A stretch of DNA of 64,000 bases from Muscardinus avellanarius (GCA_963383645.1 OY726560.1:66457823-66521822), one strand, 5' to 3'. Counted from the stretch's first letter, positions 20,945-32,740 are shown. Notes: generated by a model from the sequence alone, not told the origin. Numbers and translations: made by a program.

Positions 20945-21868
20945 ATCCAGCAGACAACTAGGATTGGTTATCTTTTGGGATTCATTATTTTAGTCTTTTA
21001 CCTATTTCTAAATTGTATTGTTTGCTTTTATTGTTGCTAATTTTTAGGATTTCTATTTGGAATAGTAATATACCTTCAGATATAGCATTTGGAAATATTT
21101 TATCCCATTCTATAAGTACCTTTTAACTCTGTTTACATTATCTTTGGATGTACAATATTTTTTAGGAAGTTTGTTTATTATTTTGTTGCCTGTGCCTTTG
21201 AAATCATATCCAAGAAATCACTGCCAATTTCAATGTTGTGAAGTTTTATGACCCAGGTTCTCTTATAAAAGTTTATAGTCTTAAGATTTACATTTAGGTC
21301 TTTTATCTATTTTAAGTTAATATTTGTATATGGTGTTAGGTAAGGGTCCAATTTTATTCTTTTTCATGTAATTATTATTTTTCAACAATATTTAGTGAAA
21401 AGATTATTATTTCCTTCACCAAATTTTCTTGGAAACCTTGTCAAAAAATAACTTGACCATATATGGAAGAATTTATTTCTAGGCTTTTTATTTTACTCCA
21501 CTGGTTTATATATCTGCCCTTATAGCAGTACTACACTGTTTCAATTATTGTAGCTTTATAAGGTTTGAAATCAGAAAATGTACATCTTCTAGTTTTGTTC
21601 TTTTTTTGAGATTGTTTTGGATATTTAGAGTTCATATTTCATGTTAGGATAGATTTTTTCTGAAAAATAAATAAATAAATGTATGACAGTTTCACCTTAA
21701 AAAAAGAAAAAAATAACCTCTGGTAAGAAAGAAAGCAAAAAGAAATATTGAAATGTTATCTCTAAGTCATCAAAAGCTTGATATCAGACAAATGAATCTG
21801 TTATGTGAGATTATCATTGTTAATTTTTGATAAATTGCTATAATATTAGATGTCAACCACTAAGCCAA
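20945..21868 (-). mobile_element. Antisense old L1 ORF2 segment inside copy A
   Basis: On the minus strand this reads as an old L1 ORF2 part; the plus strand shows its complement ('ttgttgcctgtgcctttgaa', 'aatatttgtatatggtgtta', 'tataaggtttgaaatcag'). It is homologous, in the same relative orientation, to 47025-47918 of copy B, and both joins fall at the same places. Confidence 0.8.
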
Positions 21869-22039
21869 GTATGGGAAGGAGGGATGGGGAGGGAATGGTG
21901 TGGGGATTGGGTAGGGGCTAACTGGGTGATGTGTGCATGGTATGTCTACACAAGTTTTTTATTCCATTATGATGTATGAATACAGTGCACCAATAAAAAA
22001 TTTAAAAAACAAAAATAAATAAATCAAACAACATAGTGA

Positions 22040-22600
22040 TACCTATTTATCCATGATTATATCTTCACAAGTAACAATAACCAAATTATGGAACCAGCCT
22101 AGGTGTCCATCAACAGATGGATTATGAAACCATGGTAAATACACACAATGGAATTTTACTCAACCATAAAGAAGAACAAAATTCTGTCATTTCCAGAAAA
22201 TAGATGGAACTAGGGAATATTATGCTCAGGCTAACCAGTCTCACAAAGTGAAGAGTTATATTTTCTATTATATGTGAAAGCTAAAGAGAAATTGGGGAAC
22301 AAAAGTGACTTCAGATAAATGAGAAGAAATACCAGTGAAGTAATGAGAGGGGACTTGTGGATGGAGGTGGGAAGGAAAGGGGTAGACTTGATAAAGGAAA
22401 CAGTTCAAATAATGCAAAGCACATATATAAATTTCTCAATACCAATTAAAATAATATGTACAGGGAGAAGGAGAGAGCAGGGGTTTGGAAAAAAACACCA
22501 GGCGTTCTGTGCATGTGTTTCTATTCCTCTGAAGCTCATTATAATTTATAGTAGCAATGCACCAATTAAAGTATATAAAATTATTTAAAATAAAGCAAGC
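22040..22600 (+). mobile_element. Old LINE-1 ORF2 end and 3' UTR
   Basis: 'cctaggtgtccatcaacaga', 'acacacaatggaattttact' and 'gtatgtgaaagc'-like text, then 3' UTR remnants to 'gcaatgcaccaattaaag'. Different from, and older than, copy A's tail. Confidence 0.7.
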
Positions 22601-23240
22601 AAAAAGAAAAGGAAACTGGAAAAGATGATATCCAATGAGTACTCTTTATAGCAATGAACATTATCAATCACTTCCTAAAACTCATTTCCATCAAGGAAGA
22701 AAATGGAGAATTACAATGAACTTGAGCAGAAACCTAATCACAAAGTTGTCCTTGTAAGAGAATCCAATGCAAGATTCCTAGATTCAAACTCTGAAACTCA
22801 GAATTTCCTTGTGAAAGTGTTCTTCTTGTGCTTTTTGTTAAATCAGAGTTTTCATTCATCAAAGTTCCAACCAGTCTTACAGAATTTGTCACTTATGGGT
22901 TAAGGTCTTAGAGGGAGTTTATGTAGCCAGCATGCCTATATTTATTCAAAGCAGAAGTTTTTATTGATATAAGCAAAGAGCCATTTTTCACACTTAAATT
23001 AAAAGATTAAAGTAAGGAGCCAAACTTATGTGAAAGTTGAGAGAGGAAAATGGATGCTTTCCCACTTACCCACTCACAAAGAATGGATCTTCTGATTAAT
23101 TAAGAAATACACTTTCTGAGGTTTCTATGTTCTGTGTCCAAGACTTTTTACACTCTTTAATGGTCCTACAAATTCAGATTATATAAAAGCTTCTGATACA
23201 TTATGTTTTATTTCAGTATGGTATTCAGTACCACTCAAAG
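22601..23240. other. No recognised feature
   Basis: Diverged, repeat-poor sequence. The small open frame at 22703-22903 has no supporting context. Confidence 0.4.
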
Positions 23241-23271
23241 AAGCTATTTTTTTATTTTTTTTTATTTTTAT

Positions 23272-23460
23272 TTTTTTTGGTGGTACTGGGGTTCCTGGAA
23301 GCCCTTCTATATCCGGGCTACACTCCCAGACCTATTTATTTTTTTTATTTTTGGAAACAGGGTCTCTTAAACCAGCGCGGCTGGCTTCGAACCTGCGCGA
23401 TCCTCCTGTCTCCGCCTCCCAAGCGCGGGGATTGCAAGCGTGCGCCACCATGCCCAGCAG
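23272..23460 (-). mobile_element. SINE, type B subfamily
   Basis: Minus-strand, well preserved type B copy ('aaccagcgcggctggcttcg', 'cctcccaagcgcggggattg'). Flank word 'agaagcta' repeats on both sides. Confidence 0.9.
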
Positions 23461-25290
23461 AAGCTAATATTTTAATGGTAAGTTTAAACCATTATATTAT
23501 ATTGTAATTATTTTGAGGTTAAATATTCTGGGATGTTTGTGTTCCCAAAATGTTCTACTTAAATCTTTCTGAGTTTTTCTTCTCTTATGTTTATAGTTTG
23601 CTAATGTGCTAGTAATTAAGTTCTATCACCTCCAACTAGTTTATATCACCCTAAACAAGAGTCGATAAGTTGAAATTAAATTATGACTTGAGTCTTGACT
23701 AATATAACAAATTTAAAGCATTTTAGTCTTTAGAAATGAAAAATTCATGAAAAAAAATACTGACGTGTGGCTAAAATCTTAATAAAACTTCACTGAATAA
23801 TTCTGCATGTATGTTCTTTTACGGAGTTTACTGATCTTACATCTTCATGGAAAGTTATGTTTAAAGATTTCATCCTGTTCTGATTGTGTGATGTGTAGAA
23901 TGCTTTATGAGCCCACTGGCAGATGTTAACCCTCTTTGAACACTCAGAAATCCATGAGGTTAAGTACAACCATCATTGGATGCAAGGTTTAATTTCAAAC
24001 ATAAAATGATTTCTAACATAATTTATACAGCTTCATGGTGCTTTATCTTTGAGAAGACATCCAGTATTAAAAATTCCTTATGAAAAGGACACAAAATATG
24101 CGTCTTGCTCTGTAAACGTTGATGTTATATCAATACCAGGGAATTTTGATGATGTAAGAATACATGTTTTCATGCTGAGGAAGGCCATATGGCCAAACAG
24201 CACAGAGCAATATTTCTGCTATAAACAGAAGCATTTTCTACTTAGGGATTCATAGTTTGAAAAATCTCTGGTTGTAAACATGGTCTCATCTTATAAAGAG
24301 ACTAATAAGCAAACCCAAATATGTAAGATAGGGGAAAATGCGCACTTAGAGTGAAAGGGAGGTATCCAAACATAACATCTTTAGCTGTGATATGAGGAAG
24401 AGGACAAACAGGGCCTCTCTAGGTACTAGACATTGCTAAGAACAATGTAAAGGATACCTGTATTCAGGCCCTCTCTTTCTAATCTGATTTTCCCTTTCCT
24501 TTTTCTTATCTCATATAGTTTGAGTAAGATGGACACTAAATGAGCTCCATGGAAGAGCATGTAACACAAAGCAAAACAATCAAAGTTTCTTTTTAAAAAC
24601 TCACTTTTTATATATTGGTTTAAACTATTAGGGGAAACATGGGTTCTTCCACTTGAATTGCTGCAAAAATAGGACATAGAGCTGAACTACAGATAGCGGT
24701 TTTATTATGATGATGGGAGATTTTGCTCAAAATAAAGCCAGTACAAGAAAAGCAGACCTAAGAAAGGTGAAAAACCTAATCCTACTGACATTATCAGTCC
24801 TTTTGTCAGACCATGTGTGAAGCCCTAGACCTTTTCAGATGTAGAGACAAAACTTTTTTTAAGCCAGTTACCAATTGAAATAGTCATCCCTAAAGAGAGC
24901 TATCCTAAAGGATTGGTCTAAGTAACACTATGGGTAACACTTTTAAATACTTGTTCAGAGTCAGTACTATAATCACTCACTTCTGTTTTTATCATAAAAA
25001 TATCTTCTGTTTGTAATGGAGAGTCACTAGCAGGCACTGTGCTTTTGTATTAATATCTTATTGTTTTTTCTACTGCTTATTTGTACCTATTATTACATAT
25101 ACTAGGGTATCAAGGTTTTCCTTATTCATAAGGAGCTATAACAGAACATCAATTTCTTCACAGATACAGAGAATGTAACATATTAGCAGAAATACCAAAA
25201 TAGCCTATTATAAACCTTCAAAGATTATTTACTGATGGTTATAAGTATTAAGAAGGAATAAATTAAACTTAAAAACATGAGACAACTATA
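23461..25290. other. No recognised gene or repeat
   Basis: 1.8 kb of apparently single-copy, AT-rich sequence. Open frames (24049-24255, 24426-24677) look like chance. Confidence 0.4.
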
Positions 25291-25293
25291 GTT

Positions 25294-25472
25294 TTAACCT
25301 CATCAGTACTTGGGAGGCTGACAGGAAGATTGCAGATTCACAACCAGTCTCAGCAATTTAGTAAAGCCCTCCTCAACTTAGCAAGACCCTGCTTCAAAAT
25401 AAGAAATAAAATGCGGCTGGGGGTGTAGTTCAGAGGTAGAATACCCCTGGGTTCAATCCCCAGTACCCCTCC
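25294..25472 (+). mobile_element. SINE, B1-dID type, 5'-truncated
   Basis: Starts inside the B1 part ('cagtacttgggaggctgaca') and ends 'ttcaatccccagtacccc', followed by a C/A-rich run. Confidence 0.85.
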
Positions 25473-25855
25473 CCCACCCCACATACCCACACCCACTCAA
25501 ATCCTATATACATTCAAAGCATCCAACATAAGGAAACTCTTCAGGAAATAGAAACTGACTTTGAAGGATGTTTTATCCATCCCTCTATGGTAAATTATTG
25601 AATCTTTTATTTTGACCAGCTCAAGCAACCATATAGAGAAAATTATCAGCATGACCTTATATTTTAACAACAGACAACCTAAATCCTGTACTCTCCATCA
25701 ACTTACAGTAAAAATAAACTGTGTCAAATTATTAGCATTACTAACTCACAGAGCTTCAGTTGCAACCAACATTTTCTTGTGCTCAGTATCTCACATGCCT
25801 ACTTTCAGACTGTTGTATTTAGAAGCAAACTCATATATACAGATTAAGGGTCTGT

Positions 25856-26174
25856 AGAAACCCCACTTTCAGATATGGCCAAACTAGGGAACACAGAGGA
25901 TACCAGTGGGACTCCAGATATTGGAGGGGAAATATCAGCAAAGTTTGAATGGAAAGATAGGAGAGGAGGAAGGCTGATCTTGATTAATGAGGGTCTACAT
26001 CCGAATATGTGTAAAATTATGAATATGACATGGTTACCCTGGACAACCATTGGTGGGAGGGGGGAAGGGAAAACGGGGGTGGGGGATAGAGGGCACCAAA
26101 TATAGTTTAAATGTATACCATTTATGTGCAATAAAAAAATTCGTTTAAAAAAAAAAAGAAACCCCACTTTCAGA
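25856..26174 (+). mobile_element. Severely 5'-truncated L1 with perfect 18-bp TSD
   Basis: agaaaccccactttcaga at 25856-25873 and 26157-26174. Between them lie 283 bp of L1 3' end (ORF2 tail/3' UTR: 'ggaggggaaatatcagcaaa', 'gggaaaacgggggtggggg') with poly(A). The nick would be TTTCT/AC. Confidence 0.95.
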
Positions 26175-26421
26175 GTCACAGGCCAGGTCTCAATATGAAG
26201 AATGCAAAGCAACTTTTTCTCCCATTGCCACTTTTGATTAAGAGCACTAAGACCATAAAGTAGTCCAACCATTAAAGATATATGATATTAGTTCTTTCAG
26301 CCACGATGCCCTGCCCACCAATTTAAACTGACTCAAACTGTATGAATATTCTCCATATTATCTTCAAAGAATCACCTAGACTCATTATCTCACACCATTA
26401 TAACTTCTCATTTGTTTTTGT

Positions 26422-26646
26422 TTTTCATTTTTATTTTTATTGTGGACACTGGGTCTTGAACCAGGATCATTCTACCCTCCAAGCCCTATTTACACTGCCA
26501 GCCCTATTTTAATTTTTATTTTGAAACAGGGGTTTTCTAGTTTGCTGAGGGTCTTCCTAAGTTGTTGAGGCTGGCTTTGAACCCGTGTTCTTCCTGTCTC
26601 AGCCTCTGAAGTACTGGGATTATAGGCGTGTGCCACCACAACTGGC
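26422..26646 (-). mobile_element. SINE, B1-dID type
   Basis: Minus-strand, older copy with an extra T-rich stretch ('cccagt'-side degraded). Confidence 0.8.
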
Positions 26647-27152
26647 TGTTCATCTCATCTTATTTTTTAGCTCATTTTATTTTTCCATTTCCAGTTTTTG
26701 AGATTGTAGGATTAGTATTCTTGTACTCGAGTGATAAGGTCTGGCCTTATAATATTAGAAAGTTATTTCTTAGCATAAAATTCGATTTTAAAAGAGCAAG
26801 CTATATTAGGGCATGGATGTTTTGAATGAGACAAAATTTGAAGATTGATTCCCATTTGGGGAAGGCATTTGACTGTCCAACAAGCAAGCAAGAAAATGAA
26901 TGAAGGAAAGAAAGAGAAGAAAATAAAGGACAAAAAGACAAGACTTTTCTTTTTATCAATATAAATGAAAGATCTTTGCTGTCCCCAATTTAAAAGACAA
27001 ATTCTTCCTTGGGAAAAACTCTCTACTCCTTTAAACAAATTCTTTCTACTACTAACAAAAGCACCTCTCCCTCATTTTCTGGGTAATCAATTTCAAAACC
27101 TGACCAAATATGAGAAGAGAGGCCCTTTGATATATAACACTTGTCCTGTACA

Positions 27153-27232
<80 letters not shown>

Positions 27233-28130
27233 AGGAAAGAAAATAGAAAAAGATGTCAGTCTGCCCCACTTTCTAATTAGAATTATTTACAGATCTTTTG
27301 TTTTCTTGCCTGGATAAAGACCACTTTAGACCAAAAGAACTAAAGTAAATCTGGTTGGATAGTGAATTTCTGTTGAAAGCTTTTTTTTGATAAAGCATGT
27401 TGCTGTGGTTAAAACCTACAGATCTGAAAAGGTTAGTCTGGAGATCATCTGCCCTGGGTAATGTGGTATCTAGAGACCCAGTAAGGTTAATCCAAATTAT
27501 CCGGAAGATTACCCCAGAGACAGCAAACGGTTCCATAAACATCACCACTGCTATTCTAAGCAGAGGAATTATATGCTTCACTTTTGTTAGCATTTTCAAG
27601 GGGACTAAACCCGAAAATGTCAGTGAAATGAAGACTCAGGTTTATAGGCAAAGCTGTCACTGGACTGCTGAATTATGAGGCTAGACTCTTAGTAGCCACC
27701 AAGTTACAGGTCAAGAGCTTCTAGGTCAACTTTCACTTCTTTCAGAAAACCCATGATGAAATTTCAAAGGCTTTTTGATGAAGTTTTATTTTTGAAAGAG
27801 AAAGATAGGCAGAGCATAAAGTGAAATTTCATTATTTTTGTTCATTGTTTTCTGCTTTTCATGCTGTAGGATCATATGTGGATAATCAATTATTCTGGGC
27901 ATGCAGTGGGAAAGACAGAATGAAAAGGTTAACAGAATTCTTAAAACACTTAGGTATTTGCTACACAATATTCATGAACTAAAGAACACAATTTCTTTTT
28001 CCTTTTTCTTCTTCCTTTTTGTCTCCAAGCTACTTAAAAATAAGTTGAAATAATTTAAATGTTTTTACAATTATGATATGTATTACAAGATTAAGATAGA
28101 AGAAGTATAAATTTAAAAATCATAAATTAA
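26647..28130. other. No recognised gene; microsatellite inside
   Basis: Unassigned sequence except the (GAAA)n tract at 27152-27243. Confidence 0.4.
27152..27243. repeat. (GAAA)n microsatellite
   Basis: About 22 nearly perfect GAAA units; no SINE or L1 body next to it. Confidence 0.95.
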
Positions 28131-28185
28131 ATATTACTGGGCATATAGTAGTTGTTCAATAAATGTTGGTAGATTCTGTCCATTT
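28131..28185 (+). mobile_element. MIR 3' end fragment
   Basis: 'gggcatatagtagttgttcaataaatg' matches the MIR 3' end. Confidence 0.4.
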
Positions 28186-28227
28186 ACTGCCTTAAAACAA
28201 AAGCAAAGTGTAAATATTAATACATCC

Positions 28228-28440
28228 AAATTGTGTGATGAACATACCTAAGTGACTATTTATACATATAAACAATTCTTTAGCAAATGAAAGCTTAGCA
28301 TATGTAAATTATTTGACATATGCAAAGTTTAACATATGCAAATTGTGTGCTGTACATTCCAATATGTGTATATGACTACTTACACATATAAATAACTCTT
28401 TGGCAAATTAAAAGTTTAAAATATATCCAGGTATGTGTAC
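28228..28440. repeat. Old 112-bp tandem duplication
   Basis: 'aaattgtgtg' starts at 28228 and 28340; both units continue through 'tgactatttatacatataaa' / 'tgactacttacacatataaa' and 'ctttagcaaat' / 'ctttggcaaat'. Moderately diverged. Confidence 0.75.
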
Positions 28441-29215
28441 ATGAAAAGGCATTATAAGGTGAAAAAATTACTATATTGATTGTTTAGCATTCAGTGCAAT
28501 TACCTTATTCTAGTGCCAATATGGGGGCATCATTCTACAAAGTCCAAAATTATGACTGTTTTCTATCTTCATCCTAAACAAAAATTAAAATAACATATTT
28601 ATTTATTCTGGCTCCATTGCCATCGCCCTGGTACATGCTTCCATTATTTCCTGTCAGAACGCCTATAAGAGTTGCCTGACCCATCTCTTCGAATTCTCAC
28701 TGGCCCCTCTAAATTCAATTTACATCTTCCCATATGTATGCCTGATACATCATTTTTCTTTGTTTGAAACAGTTTAGTTGCTTTTTATTTAGGGTCTATC
28801 ACTGAGGCACAAAGAACACCACATGGCCTGAGCCTCATCTCCATGGGAGGCCACAGATTTAAAGTTTGACCTTACCTCCACATGAGCATGTGCCTAAGGT
28901 CACAGAGACGCAGCAATGAGATTGAGAGAATATGGTCATCATACAACTTGGAATACCAATACCAATTAGTTTCAATACCAATTAGTACCAAATCTCAACC
29001 ACTTTCAACTCAGTTTTTACAAATTCTGTAATTATCTTGTGAATCATATATCTATGCTAAATAATATTTTATGTATTAAGAGTATTAACATTATAGCTCT
29101 CATTATTAGCCATTTGGGAGAGTTCCTTCCCCTCCATCTTTTTCATACATCAGAAGCTATGGTCTGATCTTTCCACATCTTAGAAGTCTTTTTCTGGCAA
29201 ACTTGGGATAACACA
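28441..29215. other. No recognised feature
   Basis: Diverged sequence; nothing assigned. Confidence 0.35.
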
Positions 29216-29219
29216 AGTA

Positions 29220-29520
29220 TTTAACATGACCTAAAAGGCTCTGGCTGTTCTGTTCCCCCACCCCAGCTCAATCGCCTCATTTTTCACCACACTCCTTGTT
29301 CTCAACTCTGGCAACAGTGACCTTCTTTTTCCCTTCAAACAATCCGTGCTTCCTCTTTACACAGACCTTTGCACACTTTCTATCTCCATCTGGAATATTA
29401 TCCTTCCTTCACGTCCTGACTCATTGGAACTGTTTTCTCCTGCCCATACTTTGGCTTTCTGCTCAGGTGCCACTGCCTCACAGGAAGTCTCCCTTGGCCT
29501 CTCTGAATAGACAGATTTCT
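29220..29520 (+). mobile_element. LINE-2 3' end
   Basis: Order of L2 landmarks on plus: 'cctttgcacactttctatct', 'tctggaatattatcc', 'tctgctcaggtgccactgcc' and 'aggaagtctcccttggcc'. Old. The 29296-29727 open frame overlaps it and is not a gene. Confidence 0.6.
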
Positions 29521-29833
29521 TGTAGACAGGTAACATGTTCTCTCAGTACCAGGCTCACACTCAGTGATAACTATCCTTATAGTTACATGATTCTTAGATT
29601 AACATTTGTCTCCCCACCAGATGTAAGTTATGACAATAGAATGTCTTCTTATCTGGGGGAAAGGAGACAATGTGCATGCAAAACACATGCTTACTCTTCA
29701 CCAACACAGTTGGCCAGCATTTATTAGATGCATAATATATATATTTGTTTAATGAATTAATGGGGTTTTTAATTTTACTATGCTACCTATAAAAATATCT
29801 GAACAGATGTTAAGCATAATCTATGTTTTTGGA

Positions 29834-29990
29834 AACTTTCTACCTCTGGGCTACACTCCCAGACCTATTTTTTATACTTTACTTGGAAACAGGGTCTCTT
29901 AAACCAGAGAGGCTGGCTTCAGACCTGCGCAATCCTCCTGTCTCCTCCTCCCAAGCGCGGGGATTACAAGCATGCACCACCACGCTCAGC
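29834..29990 (-). mobile_element. SINE, type B subfamily, 3'-incomplete
   Basis: Minus-strand type B copy lacking its outer 3' end ('ttctacctctgggctacac' start). Confidence 0.85.
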
Positions 29991-30032
29991 GCATAATCTG
30001 GGGGGTTTTTGTTGGTTTTTTTTTGGGGGGGG

Positions 30033-30074
30033 ATGTTGGTTGGTTGGTTGGTTGGTTGGTTGGTTGGTTGGTTG
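30033..30074. repeat. (TTGG)n microsatellite
   Basis: About 10 TTGG units at the tail of the next SINE. Confidence 0.95.
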
Positions 30075-30259
30075 GTGGTACTAGGGTTCCTGGAAGCCCT
30101 TCTACCTCTGGGCTACACTCCCAGACCTATTTTTACATTTTTATTTGGAAACAGGGTCTCCTAAACCAGCACTTGCGGCTGGCTTCGAACCTGCACAATC
30201 CTCCTGTCTCTGCCTCCCAAACGCACGGGGATTACAAGCATGCGCCACCACGCCCGGCT
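30075..30259 (-). mobile_element. SINE, type B subfamily
   Basis: Full minus-strand type B copy ending 'caccacgcccggct'. The flank 'cataatct' occurs before 29834, between the two SINEs and after this one. Confidence 0.9.
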
Positions 30260-30399
30260 CATAATCTATGTTTTAAAGAGCACAATTAGATTTAAAGTAT
30301 AATCTACACTGGCCCAATTGATCTAAAACAAACACAGAAAAATGTATAAAATACATAAGGATTCTACCAAAATAGAGGAACATCCATTCAAAATTACAA

Positions 30400-31191
30400 C
30401 TCTTGGACAGAGCTGGTGCTTAGAGATGGCAAAATCTTTTTCACCATGGCTGTGGGTCAAATCTCCAAATGACACCAGTATTCCATTGTGTACTTCCAGG
30501 TCCTAGATGAGACTGTTAGTGAACCGCTGCTGTAAGAACTATTCCTCCAGGCAGAGCCAGTGGTCAACACCCACATGCCAAAGGACAGAGTCACAGGCCA
30601 GCACAAAGCTATGGCTTTGTTGAATTCATGAGTGAGTAAGATGCTCACTATACCATTATGATTATGAACATGATCAAACCCTATGGGAAGCCAATACAAG
30701 CCAACAAGACATCGGTTCACAATAAACACCTGGATATAGGGGCCAACATTTTCACTGGGAACGTATACCTGGAGGTTGATGAGAAGCTGCTTTATGATAG
30801 TTTCAGCACCTTCGGGGGCATCTTACAAACCCCCAGGATTATGCAGGACCCTGACACAGGTAACTCCGAGTGTTATGCCTTTATTAATTTTGCTTTGTTT
30901 GATACTTCAGTGCAGCTATTGAAGCCATAAATGTGGCAGTACCTCTATAACTGCCCCCTCACTATCTCTTAGGCCTTTAAGAAGGATTCTAAGCATGAGC
31001 ACCATAGCTCAACAGCAGAACAACTTCTGACAGCTCAGAACCTACTCTCCCAGGCTGATTACCCTTCACCAGCTGTTTGCAGGTGCACCCCTTCCACCCT
31101 CTGCTCCCAGTCCTATGGTATCATCATTGGGATCTGGGCTTCTTTCACGAAGCATGCCACCTCCTAGATCCTTCCCACCTCCAGTGCCACC
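30400..31191 (+). pseudogene. SF3B4: SF3B4 processed pseudogene, 3'-truncated and fused to L1
   Basis: Intronless copy of SF3B4 (SAP49), a U2 snRNP SF3b subunit with two RRM domains and a proline-rich tail. ATG at 30446. The first RRM is broken by a stop and frameshifts. 30658-30930 reads through the end of RRM1 into RRM2 ([56 protein letters not shown]) before another shift. The linker follows ([18 protein letters not shown]) and then the start of the proline-rich tail near 31090-31190. It stops at 'ccagtgccacc', with no 3' UTR or A tail, and joins L1 sequence in sense at 31192. The start of its 5' UTR is uncertain. Confidence 0.92.
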
Positions 31192-31500
31192 AGGAAAATG
31201 GATGGACCTGGAGAACACTAAGTTAAGTGAGATTAGCCAATCACAGAACATGAAGGGTCCTATGTTTTCTCTTACATGCAGAAGCTAGGGAGTAATTGGA
31301 ATAGAAGAGGGAATTTAGATAATGGAGATGAAACTCCAGTGGAGTGAGGGAGGTGGCTTGGGGGGAGGGGAGAATTAATGAAGGAAACACTTCCACTGAC
31401 ATTACATGCATAAGTGACAATAAGGTCACCAAGCACCGTTTGCATGTCTGTTACTGTCACTATAGTCTACATTATGAGGTGAAACAATGAGCCAATAAAA
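31192..31500 (+). mobile_element. LINE-1 3' end fused to the SF3B4 pseudogene
   Basis: Starts 'aggaaaatggatggacctgg' (ORF2 C-terminus region), then 'taagttaagtgagattagcc', 'gaaactccagtggagtgagg' (3' UTR, same subfamily as 4085-8290) and ends 'gccaataaaagtataaaaa'. Same orientation as the pseudogene. Confidence 0.88.
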
Positions 31501-31504
31501 GTAT

Positions 31505-31683
31505 AAAAACATGTTATTCACCATAATAAAGTAGTATGTATCCCAGGAATACAACAGTGGTTCAATGTAAGCAAATCAATGTAAATGATTTCATTAATAG
31601 AACAGGGGCACAAATTTTAAAAATAGGGCAAGGGATATAGCTTGGAGGTCGAATGCCCCTGGTTCCATCCCCAGACCTGTAAT

Positions 31684-31730
<47 letters not shown>

Positions 31731-32740
31731 CAGGGGCAAAAAACATACAATCATTTCTATTGATAAAAGAAACGGCAACTAATAAAAATCCAATATCTTT
31801 CCATGATTAAAAAAATCCTCAGAAAACTATGAATAGAATGAAAATTCTTCAACATGATTAAGGAATAAAAACTCACAGCAAACATCATACTGAATGATAG
31901 AGGACTAAAAGCTTTCCCTTAAGATCAGGAACAAACAATGATGCCCACTTTCTCTACTGCTATTCAGTGTTGTAATTGAAGTTCTACTCAGTGCTATTAG
32001 ACAAGAAATAAAATAAATCAAAATTGGGCAGAAAATGCTAAGACTATTTCTATTTGCAGATAATGTAATTCGTAGAAAAAAAATTAAAAATCTATGAGAA
32101 AGATACTAGAACTAATAAAATCAGAAAAGTTGCAAGGTATAAGCTACATACACAAAATTAGTTGCATTTCTATGTATCAGCAATAAAAAAAGAAAATGAA
32201 GAAAAAAATTCCACCTGCAATTTTATCTTAAAGAATTCAATACTTGAAATAAATCTAACCAAGGAGGTGAAAGATTGTATGCTGAAAACTAAAGAAAAAA
32301 ATGCTAAAAGAAATAATAAAGGCAGGAAACAAGCTAAATGACCACCAACTGGTAAATGAATAAAGAAAATGTGATACATTTATATAATGGAACACTATTC
32401 AGCCATAGAAAAAGATTAAATTCTATCATTTGTGACAAATGCATGGAACCGGAGATCATTATGTTTAGTGAAATAAGACAGGAGCAGAAAGACAAGCATT
32501 ACATGATTTCATTAATAGGTGGAATATTAAAGAGTTGATTACATAAAAGTTGAGGGTAGAATTACAGTGCTACCAGAGGCTAAAGAAAGTAGGTGAGAGA
32601 AGGAAATAGGGAAAAAGTTAATCGGCAGGTACTAAGTTATAGTTAGGGCATAGAAGATCTGGTGTTCTACTGCATAGAAGTGTGACTACAGATAATAAAA
32701 ACATACTGTATATTTAAAAAAAAACTTAGAACAGATTTTG
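31505..32740 (+). mobile_element. Old LINE-1 ORF2 (RT part) and 3' UTR
   Basis: 'gttattcaccataataaag', 'acagcaaacatcatactgaa', 'tttgcagataatgtaattcg' (RT core region), then a jump to ORF2 C-terminal landmarks ('aatggaacactattcagcca', 'cattatgtttagtgaaata') and the 3' UTR. Many stops. Interrupted by a SINE fragment at 31625-31728. Confidence 0.75.
31625..31728 (+). mobile_element. 5'-truncated SINE (ID half) with (AAT)n tail
   Basis: 'atatagcttggaggtcgaat' to 'ttccatccccagacctg', then about 14 AAT units. TSD-like 'aacaggggca' on both sides (near 31601 and 31729). Confidence 0.8.

Larger units (their letters stand above)
17744..22020 (+). mobile_element. ORF2-less L1-derived element, copy A
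   Basis: Starts 'gacttctggaaaatagagac', matching the 5' end of copy B at 49798. Order: 5' UTR (17744-18592); ORF1 (18593-20908, split by a processed pseudogene at 18898-20357); antisense old L1 ORF2 (about 20945-21868); L1 3' end with G-rich tract (21868-21995); A-rich tail. No sense ORF2 is present. Without the pseudogene it is about 2.8 kb, like copy B (2.94 kb). Weak TSD-like 'ataaatca' sits at both ends. By analogy with half-L1 (HAL1) elements it would need ORF2p in trans. Confidence 0.82.

Noticed and set aside
17744..22020. Copy A as a normal L1 with ORF2 deleted after insertion
   Set aside because: Copy B has the same antisense segment and the same junctions, which separate deletions would not produce.
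26965..27246. Lys/Glu/Arg-rich frame
   Set aside because: Its C-terminal half is the (GAAA)n microsatellite.
29296..29727. 143-codon plus frame
   Set aside because: Overlaps an L2 3' end whose nucleotide pattern explains the sequence.
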